A DNA stretch of 64,000 nt. Origin: Adenanthera pavonina (lineage: Eukaryota; Streptophyta; Magnoliopsida; Fabales; Fabaceae). The stretch covers positions 3,239,001 through 3,303,000 of the forward strand of contig JAIVEN010000015.1 in NCBI GenBank assembly GCA_026686845.1, written 5' to 3'. Numbering within the stretch: position 1 is the stretch's first letter; every line of letters begins with the position of its first letter. A model generated the notes under the pieces. The model did no database searches. It saw nothing but the letters and a program-made list of their open reading frames with translations, and was not told where the DNA came from. Positions 25,921 to 36,273 of this stretch are shown here, in pieces. The position numbers and the translations under genes are program-made.

Positions 25921-27719
25921 TCTATTAAAAATATATTATAAATAAACTGCCCACAGATCATTCGACCCAAGCCTTTTAATGGTTACCATGAACACAAGTT
26001 TCTTTTACCTTCAAACAAAATTTGACACCGACTAGTCTTTGTGAATATTTTAGTATATTATAAATGAAATTGAACTATCTTATGTAAATTAAATTTAAAT
26101 TTCCTTAATTATCTTTTCATAGTAAACTTTCTTAAGTTTTTATATAGACTTTTCATTATATTTAAAAATTCTGCAAAATATTTTTGACTCAGAGTTAATT
26201 TATATTTCAATTTAGTTTTAATTATTTTTAATAAAATATTTTTCATTCTAAATACATATTTTTTATTTACAAAATTTTAAAATATAATTTCATAAAAACT
26301 TTAAAATAATAAATTATTATATTTTTGACTCAGCGTTACATATTTTATTTTACATTATACTTTTAATAAAATAAAAATTTATTAAAATTGTAATAATAAA
26401 ATAAAATAAAATTTAGCCCATCAAATTTTTGTTCACAAATGTTCCAATTTTTTAGATGAGCATTCCTGCATGGGATCTAATTTTCAAAATATATGACTAA
26501 AAGATTCCACTCTTTGACAAAAACTGAACTATAAAACTAGAAGATAAACTACACATTTCACTGGTATGATAGACTAAAAATATCAATTAATATCAATATG
26601 CTCAATAGCAATATGACAATATAAACTATAAAATATATACACTATTACAAAAGCTCGCCGGACTACATGCACAACAAAAAACTTGAACATGTTCATGGAA
26701 ATAGGGGGGGTTGTTTAACATCATCTTAGTTATATTCTTTATCATATTAAAACAAAATTATAGTTTCATATTATACAAGTTAAACTCTGTCTAACATATG
26801 AGATCCACTTGAACTTATATTATAGTAAAAAAAATAAGATCTTGTGGCACTGTTATGTGACTGTTAGGTCATTTTTTCTTGAGCAATATTCGAATAAAAT
26901 TCTCAATCCCCGCGTACGAAGAAAAAGCTAGTTGTTACAAAATGAAAAGAGACATATAAATAAATATATAATAACGGATTCAAATTCAATTGGGCTTCTA
27001 ATAAGAAAATCTAATTGGACTTGATGGGCTTAATACTTGTTACAGTAATGGGCCAAGTGAGGCTTGGGCTAAAACTATATATAGATATACGCTTATTCAA
27101 TTGTTATTAGATAAATTAAACACACATAATAAAATAAAGAAATAAAAAGAAGTTAAGAAATGGGCACCATATTTCTGATTCCCAAATAAAAAAGAGGGGT
27201 ATTTGGAAATACCTCACTACTTTGGAAATGGTTTGTCATGTGGAATCCATGTCATGTTTGAGAACAAGATGCTCTCACCAACGGGCCATAAACTCAAATG
27301 ACCAAGGTGACATATTTTAAATAAATTTAGCTTTTTTATTGTTAATTTTTTCTCTTTGGAACTCATTTTTTTCTTTTTCTTTGGAACCAAAATTTACTAC
27401 CAGACCAATCAACATAACTGATTTGGCCGTTTGATTATTGAAAATAACGTTTTTGAAAAGGAGTGAAAGAGAATATAAAAAATAATGTAACCTATAAATG
27501 TGTTTGTTACGTGATAAAAAGAAAATAGATATGATATTTTCTATTTGATTAAGACAAAAAAAAAAGAAAGGAAAAATGTGTTAAAAAGTCCAAACCGCCC
27601 TTCTGCTTACAAGCAATTGAAGGATGGAGGAAAATTATTATTTTTTATTTAAAAATTATAGGTGATAAAATATGTTTTCTAGAGATCATGTAGTTATATA
27701 TTTGTGTAATTTTATTTTA
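25921..27719. other. Intergenic mosaic of further block fragments
   Basis: No gene. Pieces match other parts of the mosaic: 25975-26170 resembles 43395-43570 (actagtcttt/actagctttt ... atgaaattgaactat), and 26680-26790 resembles 46640-46750 (aacatcatcttagttat ... aaattatagtttca). A GAGG-GTATTTGGAAATACCTC palindrome sits at 27194-27215. The rest is AT-rich. Confidence 0.5.
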
Positions 27720-28509
27720 GATGAAAGTATACATTTAATCCTTTAATTTTGAAGTAAATTTCATTTTAATCCTTTAATTTTTAAAAATTTCATTATAATC
27801 CTTTAATTTTAAAGATGCAGTAAAAAACTTCATAAATTTAATACCGTTAAACAAGTTAACAAAAAATTTACTTAAATTCATCTAATCACTATTATTATAT
27901 ATTAATTAATATAATAATTATAATTATCATTTTTGAGGCTCAAAATAAATAATTAGTACCTTAGAAAAATATCAAAATTAAAAAATATTTTAATTTAATG
28001 CATTAAAAATTATAACCTTAGAATAAATTATTTTTAAAATATTGTGGTAAAATGTTTAAAATTATTATGTTAAAATGAATAATTTTTATTTATTTTAGAA
28101 AAGTTAACAAGTTGAAAAATTTAGCTTGAGAATGTAAAGAATAAAAAATAAATATTTATTTTTTATAATAAAATTATTTTAATGTCTTAAAATAAATATT
28201 TAAAACCTAAAAATAAATTTTTTTATTTTAAGGTTATAATCTTTAACTTCTTTCATTAACATATTTATAAAGTAGTCCTTAAAATTATTTTTTTTATAAT
28301 TTTTATATTAATTAATACATAATAATATTAATGATGTGACTTTTAAATATGTAAATTATCATTTTTCATTAGTTTATTTAATGGTGTTAAAAATTAGGAA
28401 GTATTTAGTTACATGTTAAGAGTTAAAGAATTAATATGAAATATTATAAAATTAAAGGATTAAAATGAAATTTACCTCAAAATTAAAGGGTAAAAAGTAT
28501 ACTTTAACC
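27720..28509. mobile_element. Mutator-like MITE with long terminal inverted repeats
   Basis: The element is flanked by an identical 9-bp direct repeat, TTTATTTTA (27711-27719 and 28510-28518), the duplication size of Mutator-like elements. The ends form a roughly 90-bp imperfect inverted repeat. The left arm starts GATGAAAGTATACATTTAAT and the reversed right arm GGTTAAAGTATACTTTTTAC; both then carry repeated 'tttcattttaatcctttaat' segments. The interior is AT-rich and noncoding. Confidence 0.8.
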
Positions 28510-28689
28510 TTTATTTTATTTTGTATCTTTTTTACTCATACTGTATAATTGTAAGAATATTGTTTTTACTGTTTAATTTTTTAAGTTAAAGAAAAAAATA
28601 AAAAGTGCAATTTTATAGTTCTATAATTGTAAAAATATTATTATTTTTTATTTATAAATTTAAATATTTAAAAATAAATAAATAAATAA

Positions 28690-29000
28690 AAGAAAGAAAA
28701 TGTGGCAGGAGGTGTCTCCGCCGGAGACATCCCACCCCCGCAATTGGAGCATCTGCGAGCGAGGACCTTTTTGTTTTGGTCAGAGAGACGTGAAGCAACG
28801 AGAAAGGTGATAATAATCATCTCATGCAGAAAAGTTGAATTCCTCCTTGTGGACGACACCCTCTTTGTCTCCCATTGACATGGTGGTGGCATTGACAGAG
28901 GATGGTGCCGATAGTAGGTTTTGTTGCAGCCGAAGACGGAGGTCTTTGGAGAGGTTGTACCTCCGATAAAGAAGCCTTGTTGGTACATATAATGAGAAGA
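28690..29000 (-). other. GC-richer island, possible polyketide synthase relic
   Basis: On the - strand the frame from 28988 reads MYQQGFFIGGT, very like the type III polyketide synthase active-site segment (LYQQGCFAGAT in the neighbouring gene), but with Phe at the Cys position and no similarity after about 20 residues. The island is clearly GC-richer than its surroundings. It may be a rearranged relic of a tandem copy or chance similarity. Confidence 0.25.
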
Positions 29001-29301
29001 TGCAGATTTAGAGCCAAAATGATTTTAATTAAAAATATTGAAGTGATGTCTTCAGTCACTAAAAGTTATTAAATATTGAAATATATATAAATGATACCTC
29101 ACAGAAAAATAACGATTCTGACATGAACACAAATTAACCACAAATAATGCATTACATTACATTACATATGCCACTGGAACTAATATTCAGATTATAAAAG
29201 CGACCATTATTAACAAAACAAAAGCAGATACACCATACTTGAATTTTATTATTTTGATATTCATAAGAATGCCCCCCAACACACGTATATACTGTTGTCA
29301 T

Positions 29302-30971
29302 CTATGGGCTATATATGTCTCTGGTGGCACTGTGCAAGACCACAGTCTCCATGGTCAAGCCAGGACCAAATCCATAGAGAACGCCCCATTGAAGACCTTC
29401 TCCAGTAGTGGCTCTTCCTTCCTTCATGGATCTCCTTCTCATTTCATCCAATGTAAACAACACACACGCACTCGACATGTTCCCATACTCTCTCAGAACG
29501 TGTTTTGTGGCTCTCAATTTGTGTTCCTCCAACCCTACCCTCTCTTCTATTTCGCTCAATATCGATGCCCCACCAGGATGCACTATCCAAAACAGTGAGT
29601 TCCAATCTTTGATTCCAATCGAGCTAAATGCTTCTTCCAGGCTTTTCTCTATGTTGTCTCCAATCAAACGTGGCACATTCTTCTTGAGGTGTAGAGTGAG
29701 TCCCACTTCGCGTAAATGTGCTTCAATGGCACCTTCAGAGTTTGGCAGAATCGTCTCTGACGCAGAAACAAGATAGAACAGTGGCCGTTCAATGGAAGTG
29801 TCAGGATTTGATCCAACAATCACAGCAGCGGCACCATCCCCAAAGATAGCATGGCTGATCAATGAGTCCAAGTGTGTTTCAGAAGGGCTATGAAAATTCA
29901 CGGAGGCTATCTCAGAACACACCGCGAGAACCCGTGCGCCGGCATTATTCTCCACAAGATCTTTGGCAAGACGGAGCACAGTGGCTCCGGCGAAGCAACC
30001 TTGTTGGTAGAGCATGAAGCGTTTGGTGGAAGGGTTGAGACCTAAGAGCTTGATGAGCTGGTAGTCGGCGCCGGGCATGTCGACACCGGAAGTGGAGCAG
30101 AAGACAAGATGAGTGATGTTGGATTTGGGTCTACCCCATTCTTTAATGGCGTTTGAAGCTGCCTTCTCACCTAGCTTTGGGACCTCCATAATCAGCATGT
30201 CTTGCCGTGTATCAAGGGAAGGTTCATTTAGAGAACACAGATTAGGGTTTTGCTTCAGCATTTCTTCAGTGAGGTGCACATAGCGCTTCTCTATCATGGA
30301 CTTCTCACCTGTTCAGGTTTTAGAATAGGTTAAGTTGTACTATATCGCAAAACCATTAGTGAACAATGCAACTTTTATAAATTACACACCCCCATATATG
30401 GAGAATGTGTTTGGATTGACTTATGTATAAGTAATTATAAAGATAAGTGTTTATCCATAATAGATTATAAGGATAAGTGCTTATATCAAAAGTGATTTAT
30501 TTTTGAATATTTTTATTTCATAAGTGATTTTGAGAAAAAGAAATGTGTCTGAATTTTAGGAGTTTAAGTGATTATTGGGTGAATAATAAGAAGAAAAAGT
30601 GAAAAAAATGATTATGAGAGAATAAGTAATTATCATAAGTAAAAAAAAAAATAATTTATAAAAATAATCACTTAAATGATACTAAGTGATTATTTTGATC
30701 TGAATTACGTTTGTAAACTAATAGCATAATAACTTTTTTTACTTTATAAGTGCTTAAATAATCAATCCAGACACGAGAATATAGGGTTGTACTTACAAAT
30801 GCGTTTAAACTTGGCCTTGAGTTGAGTCATGTGCTCACTGTTTGTGAGTCGAAAGTAATAGTCGGTATCGTGTTGGTAGATGCAGTTGGGGGGATTTGCT
30901 GTGCCGATGGCCAAAATGGTGGCTGTGCCACGAGCTCTCTGTACCTCTCTTATCTCTTCCAAATACGCCAT
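29302..30971 (-). CDS. Type III polyketide synthase (chalcone-synthase superfamily)
   Basis: Two exons, 30971-30797 and 30308-29302, spliced GT-AG, give 393 residues, the normal family length. The intron splits the Cys59 codon (T|GT), the position conserved in plant chalcone synthases. Such enzymes condense a CoA starter with malonyl-CoA units in the cytosol. The catalytic triad is intact: Cys163 (YQQGCFAG), His302 (VHPGG), Asn335 (YGNMSSA); the GFGPGL loop is present. Numbering runs one below alfalfa CHS2. Against that enzyme several cavity positions differ: T194A, T197N, G211S, G256A and gatekeeper F265L, while F215 and S338 are kept. These changes argue against ordinary chalcone synthase activity and suggest another starter or chain length; the product cannot be told from sequence. 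I chose the ATG at 30971 because upstream in-frame sequence lacks an ATG. No stops or frameshifts seen. Confidence 0.93.
30407..30774. mobile_element. MITE inside the polyketide synthase intron
   Basis: The ends form an inverted repeat: left GTGTTTGGATTGA and reversed right GTGTCTGGATTGA, one mismatch in 13. The element is flanked by a 6-bp direct repeat GAGAAT (30401-30406 and 30775-30780). It makes up most of the 488-base intron. The interior is AT-rich and noncoding, with repeated aagtga/ttataagtg motifs. The superfamily is not certain. Confidence 0.75.
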
Positions 30972-31080
30972 CTTTTTTCGGCCTTGATCAGTGTGAGTGT
31001 GGGCCTTCAATGAAGAATGTAAGAGGATTTGACGAAACTCTAAAATACTACTAATGTATATGCCAAAAATAGTTGCTTGT

Positions 31081-31171
31081 TATTTATAGGCACATAACGG
31101 ATTTGCGCGCCACTATTCGGTTCGTGCATTTAGAAACAGTTCGCCACATGCTTATATCCTGGTGAGGTAGT
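31081..31171 (-). promoter_or_regulatory. Probable core promoter of the polyketide synthase gene
   Basis: On the - strand a TATA box TATAAATA lies at 31088-31081, about 110 bases before the start codon, leaving a plausible short leader. Upstream at 31171-31162 is CTACCTCACC, which resembles the MYB-bound AC elements of phenylpropanoid promoters. Both are motif matches only. Confidence 0.5.
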
Positions 31172-31604
31172 TGACATTTATATTCTGCTGACCGCAATTT
31201 GAATATAGATTTAAAAGAAAATTACATTTTTGACATCATACGGTTCATTTTATTGATAATTAAACATTTTAATTTTTTAAAAAAATCATAAAAATGAATC
31301 ATCACTCATATTTTAATTTTTTTAGCATAATAAATATGATATGATAAGATCAAATATCTCCCCACCCTGCCTTATCCTTTCCACCAAATCTCACCCGACT
31401 TTAATTCTCCCCCATTCCTATTAATAACGGGAGTAATAGTTTATAGAAGAGGAGAAATTATTAATTTCATATATTAATCATATTGAATATAAATTTGAAA
31501 ATAAAAAAAGGTTGGAAAAAAATTTGAAGAGATAAAATTTGTACATTAAAAAAGAAAAAATTGTTAATTTATTTAATTTTAAATTTTATTTTAAGTTGAC
31601 AGAA

Positions 31605-33645
31605 TATAAACAAAATAAGTCTCCTGAGAGTATATTTAAAATATCTCATATAAGAATCAGTTGGCCAATAAATTCAATTTCGTCAATTTGGGTTAGATCA
31701 GTTCTCGCCCATCCCCATTACTAATTTAATATTGCCCTAACATTTTTTTAATATTAAAAAGTAAATTACTTGAACGTGTAGCATCCTGCACCATATTTGG
31801 AGCACCTCTTCTCCCCTAAAAAGTTCGCATTCTTGTTAAAATTTTGAGTACATTTTAGAAATAAGTTTGGACAATTGATTCTTTTAATAGGGACGAGGAA
31901 AAACATTTATTTTTCATCACGACTATTATATATTCATATTATCGCTCTATTTTTAACAATTATCATTTTTATAATAACCATACAAAGATATTTTTATTCA
32001 AAAAATTATTTTTTATGCTCTTGAATTAATATATAATAAGAGATGATTTTGTGTACGCAAAATAAAATGAAAAACTAATTTTATACATGGGAAATATCTT
32101 TGGTATTTCCAAATATGAAAATAAAAAGAAATGATTATTGTTAAGTGATTTATATATGATGATGATGATGATGATGATGATGAAACCAATCAATATGCAC
32201 GGTAACAAAATCTAAAAAGAAAACATTAAATTAAGGACATGAAATCCAATCCGAAAAATTATGATAATATATTACTCTATCATGTCATTAATATAAGATC
32301 TTTTTAATCGAATTACGTAAATTAAGAATAGAGATTAAAACTAATTAATTACTTCGATTTCTCTGAAAATCACAACATTTTTCCAAACCTACCTTTATTT
32401 AATCTATTTCCCTCTCTCTTTATAATATATTAAATAGGGGTATTTTTTAAAAATGTATAATAAATACTACCTCATATACTGTAAAGGATCCTATATTTAG
32501 GATTAGGGTAAAATGTCCTATAATTAAGACCAGAGGTAGTAACAAGGTCTTGAAATTAAATGAAATGGAATGACCAAAAATGTGTCAAATTAGTTGACCT
32601 AAGAAAATCTTAAACCCCCTCATAACTATGCGTGTGCTTGTTGTTGGTGTTACCAATTCCAATACACTTACAATGAAAAAACTTGTCTCTAAATGGATTG
32701 ACTCTTAAATGTAAATTAACTTTTTAAACGTAACAATCAAACTCGTCCTTATATTTGACAAAGTCCCATCCATCAGGTAATTACTTATATCTTCTTACGA
32801 CTTAATAAGATTATAGAGACCTACAAGATGTTATATATCCTTCCATAATCTAATTATATCTTTGCTCAAGTTTCAATAGCACGTTTGATGAAGAGTAAGT
32901 CGGCTCAATGATTAAGGGCTATGGAGATCAAGTCAATATACGAAACTTATATATAATGTGTATGCATGCATGTTAAATTATACAAAATTTCCTTCAACTT
33001 TGAGCCACGTGCAAACTCTTCCTAAACTTTTAAAACTTGATAAGAAACCCTCCTTAAACTTTTTAATTTGTGTAGATAACTCCCATACCATTAATTAGTT
33101 TTTTCATTTCATTAATTGAGTATAATATGTCATAGATCATATACTTTTTTTTAACTTTATTTTTCTTTTCAGATAACTCACTTAATTAAATTTTGAATTA
33201 TGTATGTAAAATTCTTATAAACTAGTACAATCAGGTTTTACTTTAAAAAATATGTGTACAACTTTTTAATATAAAAGTCTGAATATTTATAATTTGTGTA
33301 TTTTAAGTATCACAAATAATAGTATCATAAATAATAGTATTATTCGAAAATTAGCATGTCAGAACAAAGAACACTCATTGAGAGGAATAATACATTGAAC
33401 ACAAAATATATAGAACTTCTAGTTTTTATGTTCTTAAAATTATGTAACAGCAAAAATTGAATATCATGTATATGAAAAAAAATTATAATAAAAATAAGTA
33501 CAACATAGTAACTCGATTTTTTTGTATATTTAAATATATTAAAATGAATCCTCCACAGATCAATCAGGTCTCTACCTTTTCTATATAGACTAAACTAGTG
33601 GTGTACATAAAAGAGAGGTATTTTGGAATACCTGATAATGATATC
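31605..33645. repeat. Duplicated block, copy D (left part, split by the LTR element)
   Basis: Starts upstream of the polyketide synthase promoter and matches copy B from 44.64 kb. Shared anchors are ctcatataagaatc[a/c]gttgg, taaattacttg[a/g]acgtg, catatttggagca and cacagatcaatcagg, followed by the GAGGTATTTTGGAATACC palindrome at 33614-33633. A (GAT)n run lies at about 32157-32181. The block continues after the LTR element at 43260. No gene. Confidence 0.6.
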
Positions 33646-34189
33646 TGTACTGGCCGGGATGATAAGGCCGAGCTTACAAGTCCGGAGAGGCCGGGATGAG
33701 AAGGCCGAGCTTACAAGTCCGGGGAAGATAAACGTCCATTTGATGTACCACTCTCCGGGCTCATATACACCGAGCTTAAGTGCAACGATCCGAGCATTAT
33801 ATCAGTTATCAAGTGGTAAGCCCGAGTAATTGTACGGCCAAGTGATCGTATGATTAAATAACATCTCGGCCGTAGGACCAACTACCGGGTTTCTCTACAA
33901 AAATTGTGATGCTCCGAAAATATTCGACTAGGAGTAACGGTTATGAGAACAATAACCATTACGGAATCATAACTGAAGGACGAAAAATCAGGGATGAAGC
34001 AAAAAATGTGCGATACTCCATAATGATTATTTATGAAATATCCCGATAAACAAGGGATGAGAGGGAGAAGACGGTTACACCTTAACGGTCAGGAGAAGGT
34101 CAATAAAAAGGGGGCAAGAAGAAGAGTAAAGGAGAGAGCACTGCACACTGTAAAAAAGGAATAGTCTATCTCGGCTTTTTGACGGAACA
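33646..34189 (+). repeat. 5' LTR
   Basis: 544 bp, starting TGTACTGGCC and ending GACGGAACA. Comparison base by base with the 3' LTR shows one difference, C at 33733 versus T at 42803, in an ACG/ATG context consistent with methyl-CpG deamination. The first 80 bases hold a direct repeat of a unit containing aaggccgagcttacaagtcc. A caataaaaagg motif near 34101 may be the TATA-like promoter element. Confidence 0.98.
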
Positions 34190-34192
34190 TTT

Positions 34193-34210
34193 TGGCGCCC
34201 ACCGTGGGGC
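34193..34210 (+). other. Primer binding site
   Basis: TGGCGCCC begins three bases after the 5' LTR, the expected place for tRNA priming of minus-strand synthesis. The first seven bases would pair with a tRNA ending GGCGCCA; pairing beyond that (accgtgggg) was not assigned to a particular tRNA. Confidence 0.7.
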
Positions 34211-34239
34211 CGAGAAAAACTATCCCACCACCAAGAATC

Positions 34240-36273
34240 ATGGTGCGAACCAGGAGCAGTGCGGGTGCAGGAGAACAACATCACGAAGACAGGACTTCTT
34301 TGGAGGACCATCCTGTCATTCGGGCAATGCGTGATGAGATGGAAGCATTAAGAAAGGAGAATGAGGAGATGCGTGAAAAGAATAGGCAATTGGAGCGAGA
34401 ACGCTATCATGAAGATACTTCTCCTCCTCGAGGAGGGGAGCGGGGAAATACCAACAGGGATGCTCAGCGGTCGTATCAGGAGGCAAGTCGACGTGAGGAA
34501 ACATATCATTCAGAGACGAACATTGAAAATTGGCGAGGGGATAAGCAGGCCATCCGGAGGCATCCGTTCGTTGATGGCATCATGGAGACGCCATTGCCAA
34601 AAGGATGGAAGGGCTTAAACTTGGAAAGGTATGATGGTACTACTGATCCTGATGAGCATGTGGATGCGTATGTCACGCAGGTAAATCTGTTCACGAATGA
34701 GGATGCAGTTTTGTGTAGGGTCTTCCCTACGTCTTTGAAAGGAGCAGCTTTGAGTTGGTACACTCGGCTCCCACCGCGATCTATTGATTGCTTTGAAACT
34801 TTGATAAAAAAATTTAGCGCGCAGTATGCTACCAGCCGACCTCACCAGCTCACCTCGGCTGCATTAGTGAACTTACGCCAAGAAAAGGATGAGTCCTTAA
34901 GAAGTTTCATGGAGCGTTTCTCATCAGTCTCGGTAAAAATACGAGATCTAAACCCTGAAGTGGCAATGCACACGATGCTTATGGCCCTCAAGCCAGGACC
35001 GTTCGCTGATCATTTATGTCGGAAGCCACCTGCCAACATGGATGAACTTAGAAATCGTGCAGCTGGATACATACAAATGGAGGAAGTGTCCAAGTTCAGA
35101 AATAAAGTCAGGACCGATCTGGATAGGCGGACGGAGTCAAATAACCGAGGAAGTATAAGGCCGATGTTAGAAAAGGGAAAGTTTAAAAGAGAAGGAACTA
35201 GTCGAGGGCCGAAGTATGACCTTTATACTCCGTTAAACGCTCACAGAGCTCGAATTCTGGAAGAAGCGTGCAATACTGAGTTGATACGGCTCCCACCTCC
35301 CGGACATACCCCAGAAACGGCAGATCAATCAAAGCATTGCAGGTACCATCGTAACTATGGGCACACCACGGAGGAGTGCTGGACGCTACGGGATAAGATT
35401 GAGGAATTAATTCAGGCCGGGCATCTCGGCAACTTTGTACAAAGAAATCGCGGTAATCATCAACCTTATAATGGACGAGGACGTGGTAGAGGTCAGCCCC
35501 GAGATTCAGAAAGGCTTCGACGACCAAATGAGGAAAGAAGGCAACCCGATGATACTCAGAACAGGGAGGAAAACAGAATTAAAGGTGTAATCAATACTAT
35601 AGCAGGTGGGTTTGCTGGGGGAGGAGCGACCAGCTCAGCTCGGAGAAGGCACCTGAGGGCCATTCGGACAGTAAATGCGACAACGCACCGAGCGCCTCGA
35701 AGTTCTCGTCCCATCACCTTCTCGGATGAGGACTTCGAAGGAGTCGATCCTAATCAGGATGACCCTGTGGTGGTTTCGGTAGAAGTGGCGAATTACGTTG
35801 TAAGAAAGACGTTGATAGATCAAGGGAGCTCGGCGGATATCTTATATTATACCACTTTCCAGAAGCTCGGGATACCGGACGAGATGATCAAGCCTTATCA
35901 CGATCAGCTGGTTGGCTTCGCAGGAGAACAAGTTCATACCCGAGGATATGTGGAGTTGTTGACCACTTTCAGGGGAGACCTCGGGTCAAGGACCATCATG
36001 ATCAGGTACCTTATTATTGATGCAATAACTTCTTATAACATCTTGATAGGTCGACCGGCGTTAAACGAGCTCGGCGCCGTGGTCTCCACTCCACATCTCA
36101 TGATGAAGTTTCCCTCGGTTACGGGGGATATAATTACAATGAAGGCTGATCAGAAGGTGGCAAGACAATGCTATGTAGATAGTCTAAAAGTCACCAGGAG
36201 AGGGGTAGTCGGTAGTGGTATACAGACGAGGAAAGATACCACGTCAGTAAATTTGGTGGAGCTTGATCCCTGA
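34240..36273 (+). CDS. Gag-protease of the Tat-type element
   Basis: 677 residues from the first ATG (34240); the open frame extends further upstream but without an ATG. The product forms the cytoplasmic particle and processes it. A charged coiled-coil-like N-terminus (roughly residues 35-65, EALRKENEEMREKNRQLERE) is followed by a retrotransposon gag domain (roughly 125-290; LNLERYDGTTDPDEHVDAY, LKGAALSWYTRLP). Next comes a C-x2-H-x4-H-x4-C knuckle starting at Cys367 (CRYHRNYGHTTEEC), an RGRGRG basic stretch, and a retropepsin-like domain with LIDQGSSADIL (catalytic Asp527) and the ILIGRPAL flank. DQG replaces the usual D[T/S]G, which I recall as common in Tat proteases. The frame stops at TGA 36271-36273 and continues open in the same frame into pol. 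Confidence 0.93.
   Translation: MVRTRSSAGAGEQHHEDRTSLEDHPVIRAMRDEMEALRKENEEMREKNRQLERERYHEDTSPPRGGERGNTNRDAQRSYQEASRREETYHSETNIENWRGDKQAIRRHPFVDGIMETPLPKGWKGLNLERYDGTTDPDEHVDAYVTQVNLFTNEDAVLCRVFPTSLKGAALSWYTRLPPRSIDCFETLIKKFSAQYATSRPHQLTSAALVNLRQEKDESLRSFMERFSSVSVKIRDLNPEVAMHTMLMALKPGPFADHLCRKPPANMDELRNRAAGYIQMEEVSKFRNKVRTDLDRRTESNNRGSIRPMLEKGKFKREGTSRGPKYDLYTPLNAHRARILEEACNTELIRLPPPGHTPETADQSKHCRYHRNYGHTTEECWTLRDKIEELIQAGHLGNFVQRNRGNHQPYNGRGRGRGQPRDSERLRRPNEERRQPDDTQNREENRIKGVINTIAGGFAGGGATSSARRRHLRAIRTVNATTHRAPRSSRPITFSDEDFEGVDPNQDDPVVVSVEVANYVVRKTLIDQGSSADILYYTTFQKLGIPDEMIKPYHDQLVGFAGEQVHTRGYVELLTTFRGDLGSRTIMIRYLIIDAITSYNILIGRPALNELGAVVSTPHLMMKFPSVTGDIITMKADQKVARQCYVDSLKVTRRGVVGSGIQTRKDTTSVNLVELDP

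Noticed and set aside
34192..34239. Gag start upstream of the first ATG
   Set aside because: The in-frame upstream codon is TTG within the primer binding site; the first ATG is 34240.
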